A DNA stretch of 64,000 nucleotides from positions 48,669,507-48,733,506 of the forward strand of contig NC_135505.1 in assembly GCF_052857255.1 (NCBI RefSeq), read 5' to 3'. The DNA comes from Amblyomma americanum (lineage: Eukaryota; Arthropoda; Arachnida; Ixodida; Ixodidae). Positions 1 to 11,689 of the stretch are shown in pieces. Made by a program: the position numbers and the translations under genes. The first letter of the stretch is position 1; every line of letters begins with the position of its first letter. A model generated the notes under the pieces. The model ran no database searches and had not been told where the DNA came from. It saw only the letters and a program-made list of their open reading frames with translations.

Positions 1-239
1 ATTTTACAGCAGTTTCACGCAAATGCTTAGAGCGGGACATGTGGCCTACAACTCTCCTTGGCATCTTCAAATACCATTCTGCGCTAACGGGAATAGCAGG
101 CAGTTAATTTCCAGCACTCATGACAGGGTCCATCTGTGATGACCGAATAATATCCAGCCGTGATGCAGGATATTATCCGGTCACCACGGATCAAAGAGTT
201 ATGGGTATGAGCGGAAGTAGAGGAATTCAGGATGTCGTA

Positions 240-790
240 CACAACAGATGATCACCTTTAACTGAAAAAGGCAACCTTAATGTTCAAACAAAGGACCATA
301 ATCTAAAAACTGTAATTTGGAGTGTGCAGTAGAAGCAAACGGTAGGATGGTTAGAGAGATTACCGCCAAGCTCTCTCAGGTGACCAAATATCTCATTAGA
401 AAACTCCAAAGAATGATAGCTTCTAACCTCCCATATGGAACATAATTGGAATAGCTATCACAGGTAATAAAAAAGTGCGGGCAACCGACATAATGAATTT
501 TAATGTAGGCAGAATGGAACACGCTCTGCAAACAGAACTTACTGAAAAGCGGCGAAAATCATAGGTATAAGATAAAAGCACATGTATTCGTTAAGAGACA
601 AAGAAGACAATGTCATTAGCAATATGGATAAAACAGTTGAAGTAGCTGAAGGGGCCTACGCAAGTCTTTACACTAGCGATTGGAATCAGGACGCTAAAGA
701 GGCTCTGAAAGTGGCTCTCAGTAATGTTGCGATATGTCTATAGGATGTCAAAAAACACCGCTTCACAAACATTCTCCAGCAAGAATTATT
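240..790 (+). pseudogene. RTE-type LINE relic, 5' segment
   Basis: Decayed remains of an RTE-type LINE ORF2, the stretch between endonuclease and reverse transcriptase. Around 590-710 a frame reads a charged segment followed by AYASLYTSDW, resembling the 'FY..LYsS' segment that precedes the RT domain in RTE elements. Stops and shifts break every frame. It is placed with the better RTE pieces at 1290-1815 and 6273-7445 because all three lie in the same orientation and in the expected order. This is the weakest of the three pieces. Confidence 0.4.
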
Positions 791-799
791 TAGTGCGTT

Positions 800-1260
800 T
801 AATGTTAGCTGAGATATTTTCAGTTAAAATTTGAATTTCCCTGTTTTCGAGCTTTTTTTATCTCGTAACTTTTGCCCTCTGGAATGTCGGCGCTCCTCCG
901 TCGTACGCACCTACTCGGACCCTGTGCCAGCTGCCGACGCGCGGGAGTTCTCCTGGGGCGGGGCATCTGGCTGCCGCCATGGTAGCTGAGGGACGCCACA
1001 GAAAGTTGGCACGGCGAACCAATGATAGCCTTCTACGGCTGACGTAACGAGCGCTGCATTACGCTTTGCGCAGGGATACGGGTGAAGCAGGGCACCACCG
1101 GTCGCCCCGAGGCGCAGAAGCGCGAATTGTTAAAAATATATTGTAAATGATCTCCTCGCTTTTGAGGTCGCGTACGCGGCATGAATGCTTGGTGGCCTAT
1201 CCTCTACATAATGGAAGCGTATTGTTGTAAACCTCAACACCCTTTTCAGGGACCCTTTAA
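800..1260. other. Unassigned GC-rich block inside the RTE relic
   Basis: The block is markedly GC-rich between about 880 and 1120, unlike the AT-rich flanks, and interrupts the inferred RTE reading. No ORF of substance, no LTR ends and no tRNA boxes were seen. It could be an unrecognised insertion or a piece of another repeat. I cannot name it. Confidence 0.3.
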
Positions 1261-1289
1261 TGCGACAGACACTAGCGCACAGCCAAGCA

Positions 1290-1815
1290 ATATCCTGCCA
1301 GTAAAAAAAATAGGAGGGAAAGAAAGCCTTAGGGGGAGAACAACAAATGGGAAAAGGTTCTAGTGAGGATCAGGTAGCAGCAGATTTGTTGAATGAATGT
1401 GGCGAGTTTGTGTTAAGAAACTAGCCACCCTGTATACGCGATGCCTGATTACCTCAAGGGTACCGCAAGATAGGAAGAAGGCTAACATCATCATAATTCA
1501 TAAGTAAGGGGTCATCAAGGATTATATCCATATCATTATACAGGCTTTTGTAAAGGCTACTAGACAATATACTGTGTTCACACTATCTTTGAAAGGATAG
1601 AGAAATGCGCAGAATATAAAAACCATACATATAGGCTTCAGAGATTACGAGAACGCATTTGACTCAGCAGAAACTTCAGCAAAATTAAATTCAGCCATAT
1701 TCCAACAAGGACAGGAGTCTTGCGGGGAGGCACGATCTCGCCAATGATATTCACCACCTGTGCACACGAAGCATTCAGTGGCTTGGAAGGGTAAAAGTTG
1801 GAGTACAAGAGTTAA
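1290..1815 (+). pseudogene. RTE-type LINE relic, RT N-terminal half
   Basis: Decayed reverse transcriptase of an RTE-type LINE. Successive frames read GEDQVAADLLNECGEFV, then VPQDRKKANIIIIHK (the RTE 'vP..WK.A.iilihKKG' box), then ENAFDSAETSA (the 'kAFDSve' motif A, first catalytic aspartate) and a degraded 'rG..iSP..F' motif B near 1720-1760. Several stops and shifts are present. It ends exactly where LINE-A begins. The RT continues after LINE-A at about 6273 with the ADD box, so both are halves of one element split by insertion. Confidence 0.6.
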
Positions 1816-2117
1816 TGGAGGATGACCGCAGCGACAGCGAAACGTGCAACATCTAAGTCTTCTCTTATTTGTCTGCAGATTCCCGCTTACCGAGTCAACC
1901 ACTCCTTCCACCCTCGCCTGCTACCCTCACCTGCAAGCCGCATCATCGCCAGTTACACGTGCGGGCTCTGCAGCTGCGCATATCAACCTTCCGGAACAGT
2001 GCGGTCGCCCTTCCGGTGGCCGCTGCTATAAAATCAAGCCGGCATCAAGGGACCGCCACAAGAGCAGCAGCGACCGCGAAACGTGGAACATCTAAGTCTT
2101 CTCTTATTTGTGTGCAG
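1816..2117 (+). promoter_or_regulatory. 5' monomer region of LINE-A with TATA box
   Basis: One truncated and one complete monomer of about 239 bp. Both end in the same block (near 1822-1878 and 2060-2117), reading roughly gcgaaacgt..aacatctaagtcttctc and finishing in a pyrimidine-rich run plus TGCAG. A TATA-like gctataaaatc lies at 2026-2036 inside the complete monomer, about 80 bp before its end, consistent with internal LINE promoter repeats. The LINE body starts with GTTAGT directly after the final AG. Confidence 0.6.
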
Positions 2118-2308
2118 GTTAGTTCTAACACTACCGTGTTTTCTGTTTCTCTTGTAATACTTTTCTGCTGTTCCTGCTGCTGCTCTGGTTGCAACTTTTT
2201 ATTGATAATGCCTCCCTGTTCCGAAATAGTATTTTCTTAGGACCGTCCTACTTGCCAAGTATATAATTCTCAGCTTTGTTCCCGTTTGTTACACCTGCCG
2301 CATGCACA

Positions 2309-3077
2309 ATGTCGATTAAAGAGGCCGACTTTCTCAAATTTAAAGATGAAATAAGGCAAGAGCTTAAAGTGTTTCGCGAATCACTAGAGAGGGATTTGCG
2401 CAATGAAATCCGGGATTTGAAAGCTGAACAAAGGAGTCTTGTGCAGAGCCTTGACTTTGCTCAAGACAGTATTGATGAACTAAAGAAAAAACTGGAATCA
2501 GAAGTCTCGAAAAAAGATTGTCTTGCAACAGAAAAGGAAGCCCTCCGCAGAAAATGTCTCGCAGCAGAAAGTAAAATTCAAGATCTTGAAGATCGTACGG
2601 TGTCTTCAGAGCCGTATTCTCGGAGGGCAAATATAGAAATTCAAGGCGTCATTCAGAAAGAAAAAAGCGTGACAGATTTGCTTGTTAGGATTGTCAATGC
2701 TGTGAAAGAACCGATAGCGGAAAGTGACATTGAAGCCTGCCACCGGGTGCTGACACGAAAGGCTGATAAGACCAAAAGCATTGTCGTGCAGTTCAAGATA
2801 CGCTCAAAACGGGATGCTATCTTGAAAAAGCCAAGAAAGCACGGCTGACAAATGACGACCTCGGCCTTGACGATACAGTACCTGTTTTTGTAAACGAGCA
2901 CCTCTGTCCCGCGCTCAAGAAACTACTTGCGATGACTAAAAAAGAAACACGAACACAAATGGAAATCAGTTTGGGCGTATAGCGGCAAAATCTACGCAAA
3001 ACAATCGGATGGCAGCTCGGCAGTGTCGATAGCACATGAAAGTGATCTTGAAGGCATATTTGGTCAGTCGGAATAGG
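2309..3077 (+). pseudogene. LINE-A ORF1 (coiled-coil RNA-binding protein), frameshifted
   Basis: ORF1 protein of a CR1-like LINE, which in the family binds element RNA. From ATG 2309 the first frame runs about 180 residues to 2848. Residues 1-100 form a long charged coiled coil rich in E, K and L. After that comes SRRANIEIQGV, the start of the LINE ORF1 RNA-binding (L1-type RRM) region, then ESDIEACHRV. A shift near 2835 moves the frame. The C-terminal part (LTNDDLGLDDTVPVFVNEHL, then a YSGKIYAKQSDGS-like segment after another shift near 2945) continues to about 3077. The upstream ATG at 2276 is less likely because family proteins start close to the coiled coil. Confidence 0.7.
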
Positions 3078-3118
3078 ACTCGTTCTTTCTGATAACAACG
3101 CAGATTAGCTAGCACATC

Positions 3119-5959
3119 ATGGATTCCTCTATGAAGTACCAAGAATTCATTTTTCCTGAAGATGTTGAACCTCCTGCAAAATCTTGCGAATCTGTTCTGC
3201 ACATTAATGCATGGTCTGTGAGTGGAAAAGAAGATGTCCTTATCTCATTTCTGGATGATTTTGGGTTTAAATTTAGTATCGTGATGTTGTCAGAGACGTG
3301 GTATCACGACGGAAGTAATATGTTGAGATTACCAGGTTATAGGAATTTCTTTTTAAATCGTACTGGCAGACGATGTGGTGGTGTTCCAGTTCATGTTAAA
3401 GTGCACAAGAACTGTGAAATCTTGCCTGACTTTAGCAAAGTAACCTCCGACTTTGAAATAATCACCGTACAATGCAAAGATGAAACCATCTCTGTTGCAT
3501 ATCGTCCACCAGGAGGTAACGTAAAATCTTTCATAGAGTTTCTTGAGTCATTGCTAGACTATGTATGCAGGAAAAACTTCCGCCTTGTCTGTGGTGGTGA
3601 TTTTAACATAAATATACTTGATGATACCAACACTACTCGACAATTTAAGACTGCGTTACATTCCTCTGGTTTTCTGAACCTAATCTCAACATCGACACGA
3701 GTTACAGTCACTACTCAATCCGCACTCGACTTTATTTTGACAAATATAAATACTAAAGTCCATACCTCTGGTACTCTAACTTCTGACATAAGTGACCATT
3801 GCCCTGTATTCTTGACTTATCAAACAAACTGCACTCAAACAAGGGGAACTCAAAGAACCCATTATAATTCAATCTATCACGCAGGACACTTTAGAAATGT
3901 TCAGACAAGATTTATCGACATGTGATTGGTCAACGGTCCTGAACAAAACAAATCCGAATGATGCATACGGTGAATTTATTAAAATCTTTGTGGACATCTA
4001 TGCAATGCACTTCCCATTGATAACACCTAAGTCATCAAGGAAAACGAGAAAACCATGGATAAACCGGGAACACCTCAAATTGATTAGAACGAAAAACCGC
4101 CTTTATCATGATTTTCTACGTCCACGTTCCGAAGCCGCCCTAAAGGAATTTAAGAAAACAAGGAATCAAGTAAACGCGGAGATTAAACGTGCGAAGACTG
4201 CATAATACCAAAAACTGTTTGCAGATATGAACAGGCAACAACCTGGTGCTGCATGGAAAATTATATATAATGTCCTTGGACGGGATGACTCCCGTTCAAT
4301 TCCGAGAAAGATAACTATTAATGACCGTGAACTTGGAGATCGCGACATAGCTGAATACTTCAACCATTATTTTGTAAACGCTGCAACACCGAATAGTTCT
4401 CCCTCAGATACAGTTACCCTAGCTTATAGTTGTGCTGAACGCATATGTTTTGCTCCTACAGAGGAAAATGAAATACACAGCACATTCATGAGCCTAAAAA
4501 ACAGTAGATCATTGGACACTAGCGATATTCAAATTAAACCTGTTAAGTATGTATTAGAATTGCTAACGTCTGCCCTTGCTCATATGTTTATTCTTGTCCT
4601 TGAGACAAGCATATTTCCAACTTCCATGACATGTGCGAGGGTATCTGCGTTGTACAAAGGCGGTGATCACAACCTTGCGTCCAATTACCGTCCCATTTCT
4701 GTCCTCCCAGTATTTTCGAAGAGATTGAAAAAAATTATTCTTTCTCGCATTACAAACCTTTATGATAAGCACAGTATTTTGACAAACTCAGAGTAGGTTT
4801 CAGGAAGGAGCGGTCGACTGAAGCCACTTTGTTAGCCCTGAAGGAAATAATTTTGTAAGATATTAATATTAATTTATTGACAGCCAGAATTTTCCTCGAT
4901 TTTAGTAAAGCGTTTGACTCCATTGATCACAGTATTCTCATTAGTAAACTTTCATCATATAGAATTCGTGGTACAGCTTTGGTTTTAGTTAAATCCTACT
5001 TAGAAGATAGGTACCAGTGCGTATGTATTAACAACCAAAGGTCATCATTCTTACCAATAGTATGTGGCGTGCCACAAGGAAGTATATTGGGGCCCCTTTT
5101 ATTTAATACTTTTATCAATGATATCGTAAATATTGACACCACAGTAAAATTCGTAATCTATGCTGATGATAGCACCTTACTTATTTGTGGGAGTAATATT
5201 AGCGCACTAGAGTTAAAATGCAATGATATCCTTACTAAACTATCGGCATGGACTACAGTAAATGAAATCAAAGCAAACCCAACTAAATCCAAAGCCGTTA
5301 TTTTTCGTGCTCCGAATAAAACAGTTCCTCCGGTGAATTCACTCGTTTTTCAAGACCAGCATACAGAAATAGTAAGCGAGCATAAGGTTCTCGGCGTGTA
5401 TTTTTCTGCCCATCTCAAATGGGACGCTCATATTGTTTATATCTCTAGAAAACTGTCTGCCGTTAGTGGCGTAATCTCACGCTGCCGCACATTTCTTCCC
5501 ACAAGCGCTAAACTACAAATATATTACACTCTATTTCTTTCTAATATTAACTACTGTACACTGGTATGGCCAACAACCACTAAAAGAAATATTAACAAGC
5601 TACTCGTTTTGCAGAGGAAAAGCGTTCGTCTTATCGCAAACACCGAACCAACATCAAGTGTTAATTTCACAATAGCATCATTTAATATTATCCGTGTAGA
5701 TAATATATATGAATTTCGTTTGTTACAAATAACATACTTTTCTTCCACAGGTATGAGTAATTTCTTGACACAACTTGCTTCCCTTGAATATCGTACACCA
5801 ACAGTTAACACTCGTACTGAAACTTGGTCTTTACCACAGTTTCGAGCTGATTACAAGCTGCAATCCTTGGCTCACAATCTGCCATTTTTTCTTAATAAAT
5901 ATAAAGATAGTGCTGGATTTAGTCCAAAACAACTGCGTATATACTTTGTGAAAACGTAA
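3119..5959 (+). pseudogene. LINE-A ORF2 (endonuclease and reverse transcriptase), broken
   Basis: APE-type endonuclease (3119-3850) with SETW, GGDFNI and SDHCPVF. It is followed by a basic linker (3897-4790) and the reverse transcriptase (4600-5560). RT motifs seen are SNYRPISVLPVFSK, FLDFSKAFDSIDH, GVPQGSILGPLLF and VIYADD. The C-terminal end is at 5959. A frameshift lies near 3890, a stop at 4203-4205, a stop plus frame change at 4794-4796 and another stop near 4857. No RNase H domain is present, as expected for CR1-like elements. The longest intact stretch is RT plus C-terminus, 4877-5959. Confidence 0.85.
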
Positions 5960-6542
5960 TCTGTATTTATTCTTATGTCGTATGAGAAAATGTCTGTCAT
6001 CGCTGTACTCTTTTTTTGCATTCTTTCATTATTGATAAACATTCTGTTATCTTATTTCTGCTGTGCTGCTCTCATGCATACGCTGTATGATTTCTTTTCT
6101 ATTTATTTATTGACGACCACTACTGTATTGTTAATTAATTGTTATTTCGTTCTGTCTGCTGCTGCCATGTAATGGTTTCCTGGGCCTTCGTCAAGATGTT
6201 CGTACAGCTTTTAGCCCAGGGGACCATCCAGATACTTGCTGGAGAATAAAAATATGATTTGATTTGATTTGACTTAGTACTCTGCGAATCGCTGATGATG
6301 CCGCCCTGCTAGTCAATCAAGAGATGAGCAGCAAAGCACGAGCAATGACTTGCAGAGCAGAACGGTGGCTTTAAAATTAATAGCCACAAAACCAAAGTAC
6401 TGTTCAACATTTTAGCAAGGGAACAGCAGTTTACAATTGGTGTCGAGGCGCTAGAAGTGGTGAGGCAATTCCTCTGCTTACGGCAGGTAGTTACCACAGA
6501 TGTCGATCACGAGAAGGAAATAACTAGAAGACTAAGAAAGAG

Positions 6543-6609
6543 GTTGAACGCATTTGACGGTTCTCTCAGATCATGGGTTGAACGCATTTGACGGTTCTCT
6601 TAGATCATG
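6543..6609 (+). repeat. Tandem duplication, about 33 bp
   Basis: The block beginning gttgaacgcatttgacggtt occurs twice in direct succession, with a single difference (ctctcag / ctcttag). It lies inside the RTE relic. Confidence 0.8.
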
Positions 6610-6631
6610 AACTGCAGTTCACCGGTATCCC

Positions 6632-6852
6632 TCAATAAAAAAAGCGCATAACATCTGTATATTCCCAGTAATAACTCTTGGAGCAAAAACATGGAGGTTA
6701 CCTAGAAAGACTCAACTTAAATTGGGGACAACGCAGCGGGTATTCATCAAGAAAAAAGCATATAACAGCTGTATTTTACCAGTAATAACTCTGGGGCAGA
6801 AACGCGGAGCCTAATGAAAGGGGTTCGACTTAAATTGAGGACAACGCAGCGA
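6632..6852 (+). repeat. Diverged tandem duplication, about 110 bp, in the RTE relic
   Basis: Two successive copies of the segment that encodes the decayed LPVITLG region, each ending in ggggacaacgcagcg-like sequence (near 6738 and 6852). They are clearly homologous but several percent diverged, so the duplication predates much of the decay. Confidence 0.65.
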
Positions 6853-7036
6853 GTTGTGGAAGGGAAAATGATAGGGGTAATGTCAAGGGACAGGAAGAGG
6901 GCAGAGTGGAGCTGAGAGAAAACGTGGGTTAATGACATCCCAGGCTAAATCAAGCAATATAAATTGCTTTGGCAGAGCATTTAATAAGAAGGCAAGATAT
7001 TCGATGGTCGTTAAGGGTAGGAGACAGAACACCAAG

Positions 7037-7263
7037 AGCCGCCGCTGTAGCTGAGCGGTTATGGCGCTCGGCTGCTGGCCGGAAAGACGCGGGTTGGATC
7101 CCGGCCAAGGCGGTCGAATTTCGATGGAGGCGACTCTAGAGGCCCGTGTGCTGTGGGATGTCAGTGCACTTTAAAGAATTCCAGGTGGTCAAAATTTCCG
7201 GAGCCATCCTCTACGGCGTCCTTCATCCTGTGTCGCTTTAGGACCATAAACACTCTTAAACCA
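7037..7263 (+). mobile_element. tRNA-derived SINE (Ruka-like)
   Basis: It starts with a tRNA-like head containing a pol III A box (gtagctgagcggttatggcg) and a B box (gggttggatcccgg), followed by a tRNA-unrelated body: gtcgaatttcgatggaggcg, gtcagtgcact, then cggcgtc. It ends near a pyrimidine-poor aaacca tail. Compared with the copy at 57445-57686 it is nearly full length. It sits inside the RTE relic. I could not define a target duplication. I call it Ruka-like from memory of the tick SINE. Confidence 0.8.
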
Positions 7264-7445
7264 TGAACGATGAATACCAGTCGGAGGCAAGAAGAACAGA
7301 GGGTGGCAGACAGATAGGAGGGCGGATGAGATAAATGTTTGCAGGGTACGGTGGCCGCAGCTTGCACAGGACAGGGCTAATTGGAGAAGTATGAGAGAGG
7401 CCTTGGTCCTCCACTGGACGTAGCCAGGCTTATGATGATGATGAT

Positions 7446-8252
7446 CGTGCAGCGATCGGATTGCTGACTGCCAAGAATAAAATTTTGGGTTTTATCTCTG
7501 GCCAGTTCGCGGTTTTGTTCCTGCGTTCATCATCAGGCGCGGAAATGCCCAGGCACTGTTAGCATAGTAAATGTTAAAAATTTCAACCCCAAAGTCTATT
7601 GGGAAACAAAATTATTGACTATATGTCACTGAGATTTGTTTACTGCCTTTTCATTGGTTGCGGGTAGTCTGTAAAACCTTCATATTCCCGACTATGAGAG
7701 TCGCTCATATTCGAAGTTTAGCGTTATATGGCCAGTAAGCGATGCTTTAGTTTTTGCACTGTACTTTTTGCTTTGTTGATTGCCGAGAGTACATAGGCTG
7801 TTTTCTTGCTCAGAAAAAAAAAGGTTCATGTGGCCATCGTCACCAGAAAATCAGAAGTTGCTCTTTGCACACTGTTCCAGGCGACAGATATTCTTCCATA
7901 TCTCCTTATCTCAAATTTTCCATGCTGTGTCTGGATATTAGAGAGGTCAAAATCGGCTGATTCAGGACTTCCGCACAGCCGACTGAAATGGGTGCAATGG
8001 TTAATTTGGAAATCACAAGTGTGCTTTCACGAGTTGGCCCCATGAATTGTTTGATTTATTTACTAACCTTCCAACCTCTGGACTGCGACCATGCCTATAG
8101 TGAAAATACAAATGAACGTGTAATTTCTTTATTCGTTGAAACCGCCGTCGTGGTCCTAGACATTTATTTAAAAATTCCCGAATTCCATACTCTCCACTCA
8201 AAGCTCATTACTTATTTCGAATCATTTAGCGCAGCGGCGATAATAACATCAG
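7446..8252. other. No recognisable feature
   Basis: AT-rich sequence with only short random ORFs. No repeat ends, tRNA boxes or protein motifs were recognised. Confidence 0.5.
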
Positions 8253-8261
8253 ATTAAAAAG

Positions 8262-8520
8262 CGCGGTTTGGTTTATTGGGGTTTAACGTCCCAAAGCACT
8301 CAGGCTATAAGGGACACCGTAGTGAAGGGCTCCGAAGATTTCGACCAACTCGGTTGTTTTTAACCCAACCCAGGGATTCTTTAACGTGCACTGACATCGC
8401 ACAGTACAGCGGCCTCTAGAATTTCGACTTCATCTAAATTCGACAGCCGCGGCCGGGATCGAGCCCGCGTCTTTCGGGTGAGCAACCGAGAGTCATAACC
8501 ACTGAGCCACCACGGCGGCC
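8262..8520 (-). mobile_element. tRNA-derived SINE (Ruka-like), full length
   Basis: Reverse-complement copy of the same SINE: pol III head at the right end (near 8455-8520), body, and aaaccaa-type tail at the left. A 9-bp direct repeat attaaaaag flanks it at 8253-8261 and 8521-8529, as expected for a target-primed insertion. Confidence 0.85.
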
Positions 8521-8529
8521 ATTAAAAAG

Positions 8530-11111
8530 TTTGTAAAAAAGGCTACAACTCAAATCAATTCGCCCCTGAATGCAGATTCGCAAATCATCGCTAGTAATTA
8601 TTGCGCTAGAAGCGCTATCAAACTTATGCTGGTGCGACTAAAATATATTATGGACATCTTCTCGGCAAGTGGTTTTTTCTTAAGAACGCCAAAAGATTCT
8701 AATGATCCTGTGTTTATCATTCAAAATAAAATTGTCGCTTTTCGAAACTTGAGTCGCTGTACAAGAACCGCAGGTTTGCTAAGATTCCGGGTATGCCTAT
8801 GCGCGCACCTCACGCGTATATTGTCCAAACGAGGTCACGTGACTTCCAATCTTCTATGGAGTGAAGGATGAGCCGTCACGGCCGCGTTGACGAACACTCA
8901 GCTGCTGCCGTAAGTCTATTTATTTATACACAATTTCCCTGCTGTACGCCTCCCTTTGTGCCTCTGCAGATTTTCATTCAAGATGATTTTTTTTGTATGT
9001 CGAACACATTAGGTCCCCGCACTCTCCTCAGATTGCAAGAAAGTTCTTCATTTGTTATCTATGAAATCGACATCAGGTGTCGCCACAAATCCACACCACG
9101 ATTATTTCAGACTACTACTTTAAATCGGTCTTCGTGCGGCGTGTGCGCAGTGAACAAGCTGTCTCATTTATTAAGGCATTATTTTGCTCTGTTTGAAGCA
9201 ACTTGCCTAACCGAAAACAAGAAAAAAAACACTCATCGTCCGAAATTTCATCTGCGCAGCACAAAGATACCGCTGAGATTAATGGTGGCATTGCCTCATA
9301 AACTGGATGCTTAGGAGAACAAGAACGCCAAGCGCTCAATTTGCTCCCCTTAGGAACATGTACAACCAGTTTAGTCTTTTTCAACCATATTTTACTCAAG
9401 GCTTATTTATTGAATGTTATAAATTAATTAGAATTGTCAAATTGTGTCGTAGAGGTGAAAATAAAGACTTCGAATTGGCTAGCCCGTTTCCAGTAATTGT
9501 CATATCTATTAAGGCATTAAAAGCGCTTTCAAGCGCCTGAGAGCACCATGACAAATTAAATGTTTACTTTCCACAATTTAGAGCAGTTCAAAAGCAGGCC
9601 AGTTACGTACTAGGCTTCTGAAGGTGTCTACGTTATCTGGAAGGAGTCGTTCCTACCATATTATTGTTTGTGCACGCCAGAGAGCAGATTTTAAGTTTTT
9701 CTTAGCGCACAAGTCTGGTCAGAGCATAATCAGATTTCTTACCATAACATTTAAACGAAATTCCCGATTCCTCTTCATCAGGAGCAGCGCAATAAGATTT
9801 GCGCGTTTACTTGGGCACTGAATAGTCATGTTCCTAGGCGTTGTTACAAAAATGTCATAAATCAGTCGGTCAGACTGAAAGCATGGTGATGCCATTTCCT
9901 TATTTTTGGAAGCTTAAAACCAATTCGTTGTGCTCCATTGAAGGTTTTTCACAAGCATTAGCTCATTTACTACGGGACCATACAAAATGGCGTGTCCTCA
10001 ATAATCAGAATAAAATATTAAATAACATTCCTTGATTACTGACAGCTAATACTTCACTTGCCTCAAAACACAAAACAATAAAGAGCATGACAATATATGT
10101 AGAAGTAATATGAAAACAAAATTCATGATCAAGCACGGATGATGGCAGCTCGTTCTGACTGTTTCACATAAAGCTGTGGAGTTGGAATGTGACTTCATAT
10201 TCCTTAGCCTACATAGATCAAGGCGTTTCCGTCTCATCGAAAACAATGTAGGGAGTTAAGTGGCTAATTACTGCAACAGAGTGTAGTTTTTATTGTATCA
10301 TGAATATTGAAAGCCATAAGTACAAGGCAACGAATCATATTTTCTTCTCACGGAGCGACTTTGCGTTCGAAAATTAGGACCGACTGTCCAACACGAAAAT
10401 AAACGAAAAAGGTTCGTCAATGAAGGATGGTAGGGTTTACTTTTTGAAGGAATGCTAACATTTTTCATTTGTATGAAGATGCCCTCTTTGAGTTTTCATT
10501 ACCGTATCCCATGATGCTAGGGTATGCCTTTCGAGGCCTATAGAATTATGGACGGGCTTGTTATTAAAGCGTCACATTTTTATTGGCACAGCCTTTCCAT
10601 GCTATATCAACAAAATGAAGCGGATCGTGCAAATTAAGTTTAGGCTTGCAACGAGGATTGATTTGCTTCCTGCATCTTTATTCTTCAGCCTTAGTCAGCG
10701 ATGTATCTGATGGAGTGGAAATCCATCCATCATATATCTATAGTCTCGGACTCTTCGGCAACGCTCTCTAGAGGGCGGATTGTTTTGCAAAGTGGAAACA
10801 ATCAGGTTTTACTTTTCCCTGCCATACCTGCTGAGCTCCGCTACATCAAATGATGGTTATAGAGAAATAAATGTCGAGCTGTAATCGTTTCTTCAATGCC
10901 ACCAGCTCGCCGTTTCGTGATATGTGCGGCATCTATTGGGGCTTCTTACCACTTCCAAAAATCCTGTAGTTGGACATCTCACCGCTGTTAAAGCTGTTGT
11001 GAAGTTTTTATCTTCACAACTCCTTCGAATTAACCAGTAAATATTCAAGGCACAAGGATAAAGATAGAAAGAGAATTAAATGACAAGTAAAAAACGCGTA
11101 AGATAAAAAGT
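8530..11111. other. No recognisable feature
   Basis: About 2.6 kb of AT-rich DNA. Predicted ORFs are under 150 residues, and I see no domain, codon pattern or repeat ends in them. It may be old unalignable repeat or intron/intergenic sequence. Confidence 0.45.
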
Positions 11112-11250
11112 GGATCGGTTTGGTTTATGGTTAATGAGGGATTAACGTCCCAAACACAACACATGCTATCAGGGTCGCCGTAATGAAAGGCTGCGGAAAT
11201 TTCGATCGCCTGCGGTTCTTTAACGTGCACTGGAATCGGCTAGTACACGG
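11112..11250 (-). mobile_element. SINE fragment (Ruka-like), 3' part only
   Basis: Contains the SINE tail and body (ggtttggtttatgg, then taacgtcccaaac, then gttctttaacgtgcac) but lacks the tRNA-like head, so it is 5'-truncated. It is diverged from the copies at 8262 and 57445. Confidence 0.75.
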
Positions 11251-11369
11251 ATAAATCCAATTAAAAGTAAGCATAGTGTACACCTATAACGATACTAGAA
11301 AAAGCAGACCTGAAAGGAATCGCTCTAAAATAAGTCAACAGGCACTGCCTTAATCTTTGGTACTAGATC

Positions 11370-11600
11370 AGCGTGCCCTAGAAAGTGTGGCTACAAAAAG
11401 AAATATAACGAACATGACAAATCTGCTGTTTGTGGTAAATCTGTAGAAACAATTGAACACCTCATACTTGAATGTGTTGTTTTAAATGTGATGGCTTCAG
11501 AGATAACAATGGCCAAGTGAATAAATCTGCAGTGAAAGTTTGGAAAAAACGATTGGAAGATTGGTGGCTCCAAATCAGTGAGGTGACATAAGGTTAGAAG
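11370..11600 (+). pseudogene. LINE ORF2 C-terminal fragment (same family as LINE-F)
   Basis: One frame reads a zinc-finger-like ending with SVETIEHLILECVVLN, then after a shift RLEDWWLQISEVT and a stop. The LINE-F fragment at 48209-48484 ends similarly (ETAEHFILFC and [12 protein letters not shown]), so both are 3' ends of one LINE family with the H-C type ORF2 C-terminus. It is decayed and 5'-truncated. Confidence 0.6.
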
Positions 11601-11689
11601 TGTAGGACCGAAAACGTATTTAACGGAAAATGACAAATTTTAAGTCCAATTTGAAACACAAGTAGAGAGAAAAAAGAAAAAAAAAGCCG

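Larger units (their letters stand above)
1816..6272 (+). mobile_element. CR1-like LINE (LINE-A), nearly full length, decayed
   Basis: A non-LTR retrotransposon with 5' monomer sequence, ORF1, ORF2 (endonuclease plus reverse transcriptase, no RNase H), a 3' UTR with AATAAA-like signal at 6246 and a short 3' tail of repeated ATTTG (about 6256-6270). Family assignment to the CR1/Jockey group rests on EN-RT order, RT motifs (GVPQGSILGPLLF, VIYADD) and tail style. The 3' boundary is clear; the 5' boundary is where the RTE relic stops. Two frameshifts and at least two stops make ORF2 non-functional. Copies elsewhere in the window (LINE-B, LINE-C, LINE-H) share the architecture. Confidence 0.85.
6273..7445 (+). 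pseudogene. RTE-type LINE relic, RT C-terminal half and 3' end
   Basis: Continuation of the RTE relic after LINE-A. It reads STLRIADDAALLV (RT motif C), then a segment ending in EKEITRRLRKRLNAF that matches the RTE 'eI.rRI..g..af' box. Further on come CILPVITLG (twice) and RTTQRVVEGKMIGV, matching the RTE 'vLPvlTYG..tW..aqRamERrmLGi' region. After a SINE insertion, 7320-7430 holds a decayed RTE C-terminus, and the element ends in a short ATG-ATG-ATG tail at 7432-7445, the usual RTE 3' signature. There are many stops. Confidence 0.65.

Noticed and set aside
7040..7110. Apparent tRNA gene with A and B boxes
   Set aside because: The head belongs to a SINE with its body and tail. The same head occurs in other copies and does not fold into a clean cloverleaf by eye.
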